Below, piece after piece: positions 1 to 5,956 of a DNA stretch of 9,772 nucleotides. The position numbers and the translations under genes were made by a program. Origin of the DNA: JAKAQB01 sp027320105 (GTDB lineage: Bacteria > Actinomycetota > Acidimicrobiia > Acidimicrobiales > Palsa-688); contig DAHVMA010000046.1 in NCBI GenBank assembly GCA_027320105.1, positions 1-9,772 on the forward strand. The letters run 5' to 3'. The notes below the pieces were generated by a model. It searched no databases and was not told the origin of the DNA. It was given only the letters and a program-made list of their open reading frames with translations. Each line of letters opens with the position of its first letter. Positions within the stretch are counted from its first letter, which is position 1.

Positions 1-36
1 TGGTGCCTTAGTGCCGAGTGGCGCCCAGAGGAGCGG

Positions 37-120
37 CCCACACCCGCCGGCCCACACCCGCCGGCCCACACCCGCCGGCCCACACCCGCCGGCCCACACC
101 CGCCGGCCCACACCCGCCAC
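37..120. repeat. 14-bp tandem repeat array (5 exact copies + 1 imperfect)
   Basis: The unit CCCACACCCGCCGG occurs exactly five times in a row from 37 to 106. A sixth copy at 107-120 ends in AC instead of GG. The array stops exactly where the arfB stop codon begins (121-123), so it is the immediate 3' flank of arfB. A 14-bp period is not a multiple of three, so the array is unlikely to be selected as coding sequence, although open frames run through it. It has no spacers and is not CRISPR. The 36 bases to its left show no gene that can be supported. It could be a length-variable minisatellite. Confidence 0.95.
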
Positions 121-546
121 CTACTCGCCGGCATCCCCCCACGCGCCGCGCCGCTCGCGCTTCAGCGCCGCCCGCCGGCGCTTGGCCTCGAGCCGCCGGC
201 GCGCCGACGCCGCCGGCGGCCGGGTCGGCCGGCGGGGGCGCTGCTCGTCGAGCGCTTCTTGCACCCGCTCCTGGAGGCGGGCGAGGGCGAGCGAGCGGTT
301 GCGGACCTGGCTGCGGCGATCGGACGCGGCGACGGAGACGACCGGGCCCAACCGGGCGACGAGGCGGTCCCGCACGGCGCCGGGGAGCGACGGCGAGCCG
401 GCGATGTCCCACACCACCTCCGCCCGGGTGTTGGACGTGTTGACGTGCTGGCCGCCGGGGCCGCCGGCGGCGGAGAACCGCCAGGTCAGCTCGGATGGCG
501 GCACGACCACGCCGGGCCCGGCGCGAAGCTCGTCCGGCTCGGCCAC
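121..546 (-). CDS. arfB: ArfB/YaeJ-type peptidyl-tRNA hydrolase (ribosome rescue)
   Basis: This is a release-factor-like protein that frees ribosomes stalled on mRNAs lacking a stop codon, by hydrolysing the peptidyl-tRNA in the large subunit. The 141-residue product matches the usual ArfB length of about 140. The catalytic GGQ is at residues 31-33 inside the family pattern SAAGGPGGQHVNTSNT, and the stop-codon-reading domains of RF1/RF2 are absent. Residues from about 102 to the end form a strongly basic, Arg/Lys/Ala-rich tail; in known ArfB proteins such a tail enters the empty mRNA channel. The start is GTG (544-546). It has no Shine-Dalgarno sequence, but a TAGCAT box lies 6 nt upstream, so the mRNA is probably leaderless. 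It is divergent from rpsO. A stand-alone GGQ protein of another subfamily is possible but less likely given the tail. Confidence 0.93.
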   Translation of the reverse strand: MAEPDELRAGPGVVVPPSELTWRFSAAGGPGGQHVNTSNTRAEVVWDIAGSPSLPGAVRDRLVARLGPVVSVAASDRRSQVRNRSLALARLQERVQEALDEQRPRRPTRPPAASARRRLEAKRRRAALKRERRGAWGDAGE

Positions 547-552
547 GAGGCG

Positions 553-558
553 ATGCTA
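553..558 (-). promoter_or_regulatory. -10 box for a leaderless arfB transcript
   Basis: Read on the minus strand, TAGCAT fits the actinobacterial -10 pattern TAnnnT. It is followed by six bases (CGCCTC) and then the GTG start of arfB, so transcription would begin at or next to the start codon. No convincing -35 is seen. There is no Shine-Dalgarno sequence before the GTG, which fits leaderless initiation. Confidence 0.55.
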
Positions 559-562
559 CGCT
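557..562 (+). promoter_or_regulatory. candidate -10 box for rpsO
   Basis: TACGCT fits TAnnnT and would give a leader of about 90 nt before rpsO. It shares two bases (557-558) with the opposite-strand arfB -10 box, so the two promoters would exclude each other. No good -35 hexamer is visible. This call rests on a short motif. Confidence 0.35.
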
Positions 563-582
563 GGGACACGGTTCCTGGCCGT

Positions 583-619
583 GGCGCGTCCGCGCCTCAG
601 GCCCATGGGACCGTTCCCA
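583..619 (+). promoter_or_regulatory. rpsO leader with two adjacent hairpins
   Basis: The untranslated stretch before rpsO contains GGCGCG (583-588) pairing with CGCGCC (591-596), and TGGGA (606-610) pairing with TCCCA (615-619) around a CCGT loop. In several bacteria S15 represses its own translation by binding a structured leader, and the leader structures differ between phyla. That known biology and the position make this a candidate S15-binding element. No match to a specific described class is claimed. Confidence 0.35.
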
Positions 620-660
620 GCCCCTTGGCGGGCACCATACGACGAAAGAACAGCCGCTGC

Positions 661-918
661 ATGCCAGACAAAGCCGCCACGATAGCGACCTACCGTCTCC
701 ACGAGACCGACACCGGCTCGCCGGAGGTGCAGGTCGCCATCCTGAGTGAGCGGATCGCCCATCTGACCGAGCACCTGAAGGTCCACAAGGGCGACCATCA
801 CACCCGGAGGGGCCTGATGAAGCTCATCGGGCGCCGCCGGCGCCTCTTGGACTACGTCCGGGACAACGACGTAGAGCGTTACCGCCAGCTGATCGCCAGG
901 CTCGGCCTGCGGCGCTGA
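661..918 (+). CDS. rpsO: 30S ribosomal protein S15
   Basis: S15 is a primary binding protein of the central domain of 16S rRNA and forms part of a bridge to the 50S subunit. The 85-residue product carries the S15 signature HETDTGSPEVQV (residues 14-25) and the helical block from HKGDHHTRRG (42-51) through RRRRLLDYV, ending in LGLRR as in most bacteria. H38, D45 and T48 correspond to the His-Asp-Ser set that contacts rRNA in characterised S15, with Thr replacing Ser. The ATG at 661 gives a slightly short N-terminus compared with the usual 88-90 residues. Upstream in-frame sequence does not resemble S15. The ribosome site is weak (GAAAG at 644-648, 12 nt from the ATG). A strong terminator follows directly. 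Confidence 0.97.
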   Translation: MPDKAATIATYRLHETDTGSPEVQVAILSERIAHLTEHLKVHKGDHHTRRGLMKLIGRRRRLLDYVRDNDVERYRQLIARLGLRR

Positions 919-920
919 CG

Positions 921-948
921 AAGAGGCGGCCCGACGGGGCCGCCTCTT
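921..948 (+). terminator. intrinsic terminator after rpsO
   Basis: A perfect 12-bp stem (AAGAGGCGGCCC, 921-932, with GGGCCGCCTCTT, 937-948) encloses the 4-nt loop GACG. It starts two bases after the rpsO stop codon. The U tract is short (TTT then CC), so termination may be partial and allow some read-through into pnp, which is often co-transcribed with rpsO. Confidence 0.9.
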
Positions 949-1098
949 TCCGCTCACCCCGTCCGCCCGGGTGACCTGCGGCGGGCACGATGAACCATCG
1001 AGCGGCCGGGAGGCCAGCTGCCAGTCGAGGATCCCCGGGGCGGACCAGCCGCCGGCCTCGGGGCTCGCCGACTGGGAACTGGCCCCGCCGCTCCCGAC

Positions 1099-1127
1099 GC
1101 CCGGGTCTGCCGGGCCCCCGAAAGGAG
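1099..1127 (+). promoter_or_regulatory. pnp leader hairpin and Shine-Dalgarno
   Basis: GCCCGG (1099-1104) pairs with CCGGGC (1110-1115) around GTCTG, five bases before a strong Shine-Dalgarno AAAGGAG (1121-1127). The Shine-Dalgarno is 8 nt from the pnp ATG and fixes that start. A second small hairpin, CGATG-AAC-CATCG, lies at 988-1000. The whole 951-1135 gap is open in the pnp frame from 971, but that stretch has no PNPase similarity. pnp leaders are known sites of structured autoregulation in other bacteria; a similar role here is inference. Confidence 0.6.
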
Positions 1128-1135
1128 CGTGCCTC

Positions 1136-3598
1136 ATGCCAGGCACCACCACTTCCACCACTTCCCCGACTGCCGCTTCCCTCACCACCGCTTCGCCCAC
1201 AACCGTGTCGGGTCCGGTCACCGGTACGACCAAGACGCTCAGCTTCGAGACCGGCCGGCTGGCCCACCAGAGCCAGGGTGCCGTTGTGGCGCGCATCGGC
1301 GACACCATGGTCCTCGCCACCGCCAACGCCGCCTCGTCGGTCCGGGAAGGGATCGACTTCTTCCCGCTCACCGTGGACGTCGAGGAGCGCATGTACGCCG
1401 CCGGGAAGATCCCCGGTTCGTTCTTCCGGCGAGAGGGGCGGCCGACCGATGCCGCCATCCTCACCGCTCGGCTCATCGACCGACCGCTGCGCCCGAGCTT
1501 CGCCGACGGGTTCCGCAACGAGACCCAGGTGGTGATCACCGTTCTCGGCGCCGACCAGGAGAACCCCCACGACGTGGTGGCGATCAACGCCGCCAGCGCC
1601 GCCCTGTCGATCTCCGGGATCCCCTTCGAGGGCCCGATCGGTGCTGTGCGCATCGCCTGGACCGCCGAGGGCGAGTGGCTGCCCCACCCGACCTACCAGG
1701 AGGGTGACGCCTCGGCCTTCGAGCTGGTCGTCGCCGGCCGCCAGCTGGACAGCGGCGACGTGGCGATCATGATGGTCGAGGCGGGCGGCACCGAGGCCGC
1801 CTGGGGCCTGTACCAGGGCGGTGCTCCGAAGGTCACCGAAGAGGCGATCGCCGACGGCCTCGAGGCGGCCAAGACCTGGATCCGCGAGTCGATCGAGTTG
1901 CAGCGCCGGCTGGTCGAGGAGGCCGGGTCCCGCCCGCCTCTGGCGTGGACGCCGCGGCACGACTACGGCGACGACGTCATGGCTCGCGTCGCCGAGGTCG
2001 GCACGGCGTCGATCCGGGCCGTGACCGAGGTCGTCACCAAGGCGGAGCGGTCCGCCGCCACCGAGCGCGCCTTGCAGGAGATCCTCGCCGCCGTCGGCGA
2101 GGATCTCGTCGGGCGGGAGGGCGAGGTGAAGGCCGCCGTGCGCTCGCTCACCAAGAAGCTCGTGCGGGAGCGTGTCGCCGAGACCGGCCAGCGCATCGAC
2201 GGCCGGGGCCCGACCGACATACGCCCGCTGTTCGCCGGGGTGCACATCATCCCGACCGCCCACGGCTCCGGCCTGTTCCAGCGTGGCGACACGCAGGTCC
2301 TCGACATCACGACGCTTGGCATGCCGCGCATGGACCAGCTCCTCGACACCCTCGGGATCGACGAGAAGAAGCGCTACATGCACCACTACAACATGCCGCC
2401 GTCGGCCAACGGCGAGGTCGGGCGGGTCGGCAGCCCCAAACGCCGCGAGATCGGCCACGGGTTGCTCGCCGAGCGGGCGTTGCTGCCGGTGGTCCCCAGC
2501 GCCGAGGAGTTCCCCTACGCCATGCGCCTCGTCTCGGAGGTGCTGGCGTCCAACGGTTCGACGTCGATGGCGTCTGTGTGCGCCTCGACGCTGTCGCTCA
2601 TGGACGCCGGCGTGCCGATCAAGGCGCCGGTGGCCGGCATCGCCATGGGCCTGGTGAAGGTGGGGGAGCAGCACATCACCCTCACCGACATCCTCGGTGC
2701 TGAGGATGCCTTCGGCGACATGGACTTCAAGGTGGCGGGCACGGCGGAGTTCGTCACAGCGCTGCAGCTCGACACCAAGATCGACGGGTTGCCGGCGCAC
2801 GTTCTCGCCGCCGCGCTGCAACAGGCCCGGCAGGCCCGGCTCACGATCCTCGACGTCATGCGCCAGGCGATCGCCGAGCCGCGGCCCGAGGTCGCCGAGA
2901 CGGCGCCCAAGATCGTCTCACTGGAGATCCCGATCGACAAGATCGGCGAGGTCATCGGCCCCAAGGGCAAGGTCATCAACGCCCTGCAACAGGAGACCGG
3001 CGCCGACATCAACGTCGACGACGACGGACTCGTCGGGACGGTCACGATCGGCGGGCGGGACGGCGGCGCCGTCGCCGAGGCCCGCCGGCGCATCGAGCTC
3101 ATCCTCGACCCGCCCAAGGCGGAGGTCGGCGCCAACTACCGGGGGAGGGTGGTGAACATCACCAAGTTCGGGGCGTTCGTCAACATCCTCCCCGGGCGCG
3201 ACGGCTTGGTGCACATCTCGAAGCTCGGCCGGGGCAAGCGGATCGACCGGGTGGAGGACGTCGTCGGGCTCGGCGACGAGGTCGAGGTGCGCGTGGACGA
3301 CATCGACCCGCAGGGCAAGGTGTCGCTCTCGCTCGCCGGCGACGGCCCGGCCCCAACCGGCGCCCCAACCGGCGCTGGCGCCGCCACGACCGACGCGACC
3401 GGCGCCGCCACGACCGACGCGGCCGCCGCCGCCGGCGGTGCACCTGCCGCCGCGGCCGTCTCCTTCGAGGACACGTGGGAGGCGGAGGCGGCCGCCACCT
3501 TCGGCGATCTCGGCCCGACCGACGCCGGCGGCGGCAGCAACGGTGGCGGTGAGCGGGACCGTGGTCCCCGCCGCAACCCCCGCCGCCGGCGGTCGTGA
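1136..3598 (+). CDS. pnp: polyribonucleotide nucleotidyltransferase (PNPase)
   Basis: PNPase degrades RNA 3'-to-5' with phosphate, releasing nucleoside diphosphates, and can add tails in reverse. It is a cytoplasmic homotrimer. The 820-residue product has all parts: first RNase PH domain (about 35-250, with FFRREGR), an all-helical linker, second RNase PH domain (about 360-570), KH (GPKG at 608-611) and S1 (about 665-737). D524, D530 and K532 in the segment ILGAEDAFGDMDFK align with E. coli D486, D492 and K494, so the enzyme should be active. It is longer than the usual 700-750. A Thr/Ser/Pro-rich N-terminus of about 25 residues precedes the core, and an 83-residue Ala/Thr/Gly-rich tail ends in RGPRRNPRRRRS. 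The tail DNA contains tandem repeats. The start is chosen by the AAAGGAG site. Confidence 0.98.
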   Translation: MPGTTTSTTSPTAASLTTASPTTVSGPVTGTTKTLSFETGRLAHQSQGAVVARIGDTMVLATANAASSVREGIDFFPLTVDVEERMYAAGKIPGSFFRREGRPTDAAILTARLIDRPLRPSFADGFRNETQVVITVLGADQENPHDVVAINAASAALSISGIPFEGPIGAVRIAWTAEGEWLPHPTYQEGDASAFELVVAGRQLDSGDVAIMMVEAGGTEAAWGLYQGGAPKVTEEAIADGLEAAKTWIRESIELQRRLVEEAGSRPPLAWTPRHDYGDDVMARVAEVGTASIRAVTEVVTKAERSAATERALQEILAAVGEDLVGREGEVKAAVRSLTKKLVRERVAETGQRIDGRGPTDIRPLFAGVHIIPTAHGSGLFQRGDTQVLDITTLGMPRMDQLLDTLGIDEKKRYMHHYNMPPSANGEVGRVGSPKRREIGHGLLAERALLPVVPSAEEFPYAMRLVSEVLASNGSTSMASVCASTLSLMDAGVPIKAPVAGIAMGLVKVGEQHITLTDILGAEDAFGDMDFKVAGTAEFVTALQLDTKIDGLPAHVLAAALQQARQARLTILDVMRQAIAEPRPEVAETAPKIVSLEIPIDKIGEVIGPKGKVINALQQETGADINVDDDGLVGTVTIGGRDGGAVAEARRRIELILDPPKAEVGANYRGRVVNITKFGAFVNILPGRDGLVHISKLGRGKRIDRVEDVVGLGDEVEVRVDDIDPQGKVSLSLAGDGPAPTGAPTGAGAATTDATGAATTDAAAAAGGAPAAAAVSFEDTWEAEAAATFGDLGPTDAGGGSNGGGERDRGPRRNPRRRRS
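3351..3424 (+). repeat. short tandem repeats in the pnp C-terminal tail
   Basis: CCCCAACCGGCG occurs twice in a row (3351-3374), and a 24-bp unit starting GGCGCCGCCACGACC occurs twice (3377-3400 and 3401-3424, one mismatch). Both periods are multiples of three, so repeat-number change would keep the reading frame. They encode PTGA and GAATTDA(T/A)-type repeats in a probably disordered linker after the S1 domain. Confidence 0.9.
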
Positions 3599-3653
3599 CG
3601 CTCCCCGCCCCGCCGCCGGCGGTCGTGACACCCCCCGCCCCGCCGCCGGCGAC
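3581..3653 (+). repeat. 30-bp tandem duplication over the pnp stop codon
   Basis: The unit at 3581-3610 recurs at 3611-3640 with 28 of 30 bases the same, and a 13-base partial third copy begins at 3641. The first copy encodes the last residues of PNPase (RRRRS) and its TGA. The second copy repeats RRRRS plus TGA in the same frame, 30 bases downstream, but outside the gene. It fills most of the 64-nt gap before the M16 peptidase gene. It looks like a slippage or unequal-crossover duplication. Confidence 0.93.
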
Positions 3654-3662
3654 CGGTAGCCG

Positions 3663-4907
3663 GTGACGATCGCCGACGCCACCGTCGACGGCGGGCTGAC
3701 CGTCGTCACCGAGGCCATGCCTGACGCCGGCTCGGTGACGCTCGGCTTCTGGGTGGGGACCGGCGCGGCCGACGAGGCGGCGCCGCTCTGGGGGGCGTCG
3801 CACTTCCTCGAGCACCTGCTGTTCAAGGGCACCGAGGAGCGCAGCGCCCGGTCCATCTCCGAGGCGGTCGACGCGGTCGGCGGCGACCTGAACGCGTACA
3901 CCACCAAGGAGTACACGTCATTTTACGTGCGGCTGACGGCGGACCAGCTCGAGCTCGGGCTCGACATCCTCTCCGATATCCTCTGGACGCCGGCGCTCCG
4001 CCCCGACGAGCTCGAGTCCGAACGCCAGGTCATCCTCGAAGAGATCAACATGCACAACGACGAGCCGGCTGACCTCGTGCACGAGGTCCTCGCCGCCTCG
4101 ATGTGGCCTTCGCACACGCTCGGCCGTGAGGTCCTCGGCGCCGAACACACCATCCGCGCCATGACCCGCGACCAGATCTCCGCCTTCCACGCCGAGCACT
4201 ACCGGCCGGCCAACGTGGTGTTCGCCGCCGCCGGCGCCATCGACCACGAGCGCGTCGCCGAGGGCGTGGCCAAGCGCCTCGACGGGCGCGCCGGCGGCAC
4301 GAGACCCGAGCGCAGCGCACCGGGGAGCCCGCAAGGGGGGCGGGCGGTGGTCGACCGCGACACCGAACAGGCCCACATCGCCGTCGGCCTCCCCGCCCTC
4401 CCTCGTCAGGACGAGCGTCGCTACGCCCTGTCGATCCTCGACTACGTCCTCGGGGGCGGGATGTCGAGCCGGCTGTTCCAGACGATCCGCGAGGAGCGCG
4501 GCCTCGCCTACTCCGTCTACTCCTACCGCCAGAGCTACGAGCACGCCGGCGCGCTGGTTGTCTACGCCGGCACGTCTCCCGAAAAGGCGAAAGAGGTCCT
4601 CGCGCTCGTCCACGCCGAGCTCGACCACATGGCCGCGTCGGGCATCACCGGCGCCGAGCTCGACGTCGCCCGGGGCCACCTGAGCGGCTCGCTGGTGCTC
4701 GGCCTGGAGGACTCCGGCTCCCGCATGAGCCGCATCGGCCACGCCCGCCTCAGCCACGGCCGGGTGCCGACCGTCGAGGAGCTGGAGGCCTGCTTCCGCG
4801 CTGTCACCGTCGAGGAGGTGGCAGCGCTCGCCGGCGAGCTGCTGGCCGGTCCCCGCTCGGTTGCGGTGGTCGGCCCCTTCGACGACGACTCCGTGGCGCG
4901 GCGATGA
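3663..4907 (+). CDS. M16 family zinc metallopeptidase (PepR/processing-peptidase type)
   Basis: This is a 414-residue M16B-type peptidase. These enzymes work as clam-shell dimers or oligomers, cutting peptides with an inverted zinc motif. The motif HFLEH at 47-51 supplies zinc ligands H47 and H51 and the base E50. E127, 76 residues after H51 in LEEINMHNDE, fits the distal zinc ligand. The C-terminal half has the conserved GGGMSSRLF and RGLAYSV (from R279). The start GTG 3663 is the only sensible one: an in-frame TAG lies at 3657-3659, and the N-terminus matches the family (GLTVVTEAMPDAGSVTLGFW). There is no clear Shine-Dalgarno, and no promoter was seen in the 64-nt gap, so it is probably co-transcribed with pnp. 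In mycobacteria the corresponding gene beside pnp is called pepR. The substrate is unknown. Its end overlaps dapB by ATGA. Confidence 0.95.
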   Translation: MTIADATVDGGLTVVTEAMPDAGSVTLGFWVGTGAADEAAPLWGASHFLEHLLFKGTEERSARSISEAVDAVGGDLNAYTTKEYTSFYVRLTADQLELGLDILSDILWTPALRPDELESERQVILEEINMHNDEPADLVHEVLAASMWPSHTLGREVLGAEHTIRAMTRDQISAFHAEHYRPANVVFAAAGAIDHERVAEGVAKRLDGRAGGTRPERSAPGSPQGGRAVVDRDTEQAHIAVGLPALPRQDERRYALSILDYVLGGGMSSRLFQTIREERGLAYSVYSYRQSYEHAGALVVYAGTSPEKAKEVLALVHAELDHMAASGITGAELDVARGHLSGSLVLGLEDSGSRMSRIGHARLSHGRVPTVEELEACFRAVTVEEVAALAGELLAGPRSVAVVGPFDDDSVARR

Positions 4908-5752
4908 CCAACGCCCGGCCGGACGCAGGCGAGCACGCCGCGGCGCCGACGGTCCGCGTCGGCGTAGTTGGAGCCGCCGGCCGCATGGGTGCGATGGTTT
5001 GCGCCGCCGTGGAGGCCGAACCGGACCTCGATCTCGTCGCCGCCGTCGACCCTGCGGCCGCTGGGACGTCCCTCTTGCCGCCGGCGAGCACGGGCCGCCG
5101 GGAGCCGCTCACCGTCGCCGCCGACGTGACTGCCCTCGCTGCCGCCGGCGTCGAGGTGGTCGTCGACTTCACGGTCCGAGACGCCGCCCGCGCCCACCTG
5201 CCGGCCTACGCCGCCGCCGGCATGCACGCCGTGATCGGGACCACCGGCTTCGACGGCGCCGACCTGGCCGTGGCCGCCGAGCTCTACCCGCCCGGGGGGT
5301 CGCTCGGCTGCGTGGTGGCGCCCAACTTCGCCATCGGCGCCGTCCTGCTGATGCGCTTCGCCGAGCTGGCCGCCCCCTGGTTCGACAGCGCTGAGGTCGT
5401 CGAGTTGCACCACGACGGCAAGGCCGACGCTCCCTCGGGCACCGCGATCGCGACCGCCGAGCGCATGGCAGCAGCTTCGCCGAAATGGCGGCCCGATCCG
5501 ACCCGGACCGAGACCATCCCCGGGGCCCGTGGGGCGGTCGGCCCGGCTGGGATCCGGCTGCACGCGCTCCGCCTCCAGGGCCTGGTTGCCCACCAGGAGG
5601 TGATCCTGGGCACGGTCGGCCAGACGCTGTCGATGCGCCATGACACGACGGACCGCTCGTCGTTCATTCCGGGCGTGCTGCTCGCCGTGCGCGCCGTTCC
5701 ATCCCGGCCCGGCCTGACCGTGGGCCTCGATTCGCTCCTCGGGATCAGCTGA
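4904..5752 (+). CDS. dapB: 4-hydroxy-tetrahydrodipicolinate reductase
   Basis: DapB reduces the product of DapA with NAD(P)H to tetrahydrodipicolinate, on the path to diaminopimelate and lysine. The 282-residue product has the nucleotide-binding loop GVVGAAGRMG (G23, G26, G29). It also has the catalytic/substrate block ELHHDGKADAPSGTA (H169, H170, K173), and later RLQGLVAHQEVILG, which is typical of the C-terminal part. About 15 residues precede the Rossmann strand, slightly more than in E. coli. ATG 4904 overlaps the M16 stop (ATGA), so translation is probably coupled. Its pathway partner dapA lies 3 kb downstream beyond a foreign-looking insert. Confidence 0.97.
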   Translation: MTNARPDAGEHAAAPTVRVGVVGAAGRMGAMVCAAVEAEPDLDLVAAVDPAAAGTSLLPPASTGRREPLTVAADVTALAAAGVEVVVDFTVRDAARAHLPAYAAAGMHAVIGTTGFDGADLAVAAELYPPGGSLGCVVAPNFAIGAVLLMRFAELAAPWFDSAEVVELHHDGKADAPSGTAIATAERMAAASPKWRPDPTRTETIPGARGAVGPAGIRLHALRLQGLVAHQEVILGTVGQTLSMRHDTTDRSSFIPGVLLAVRAVPSRPGLTVGLDSLLGIS

Positions 5753-5928
5753 CGGCGGGAGCTGGCTGCATAGCGGCTCCGGCGAGTACAGAGCGCCTGC
5801 TTGCGTGAGCCTGCCGTTGCACTGGAGATCTGGTTGCCTGCGCCGGCGTGCTCAGCCGCCCGCCCGGGGACTGGCCGCCCGAGCCCACAGGCTGGCTCCG
5901 GCAACCCGGGCCCGTGACCGACGGCGGT

Positions 5929-5934
5929 TACAGT
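5929..5934 (+). promoter_or_regulatory. -10 box ahead of the oxygenase gene
   Basis: TACAGT fits TAnnnT. Seven bases later is GTG (5942), which opens a 4-codon ORF ending on the oxygenase start codon. No -35 hexamer is convincing. The preceding 5753-5928 gap holds only an imperfect hairpin just after dapB (GGAGC 5758-5762 with GCTCC 5776-5780, no T tract) and no gene I can support. Confidence 0.5.
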
Positions 5935-5941
5935 CGGCGCG

Positions 5942-5956
5942 GTGACGGAGCGATGA
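5942..5956 (+). other. 4-codon leaderless mini-ORF coupled to the oxygenase
   Basis: GTG ACG GAG CGA TGA encodes M-T-E-R and stops with a TGA that overlaps the oxygenase ATG (5953-5955) as ATGA. It would start at the predicted 5' end of the transcript. The oxygenase itself has a GGAG only 2 nt from its ATG, too close to work well, so reinitiation after the mini-ORF is plausible. This is inferred from spacing; no expression evidence exists here. Confidence 0.35.

Noticed and set aside
37..120. CRISPR array
   Set aside because: Repeats are 14 bp and contiguous with no spacers.
971..1135. N-terminal extension of pnp to an upstream start
   Set aside because: No PNPase similarity, and the strong AAAGGAG before ATG 1136 fixes the start; the stretch holds hairpins instead.
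824..2821. 665-residue open frame antisense to pnp
   Set aside because: It mirrors a clear PNPase gene; long antisense frames are expected at this GC content. The translation is low-complexity with no recognisable domain.
3657..3659. Longer N-terminus for the M16 peptidase
   Set aside because: An in-frame TAG two codons' length before GTG 3663 blocks any upstream start.
5753..5928. tRNA or small RNA gene between dapB and the oxygenase
   Set aside because: No cloverleaf pairing or T-loop consensus was found; only one imperfect hairpin near the dapB stop.
5848..5952. Upstream GTG start for the oxygenase
   Set aside because: It adds a Pro/Gly-rich stretch that covers the promoter-like TACAGT and does not resemble the family N-terminus.
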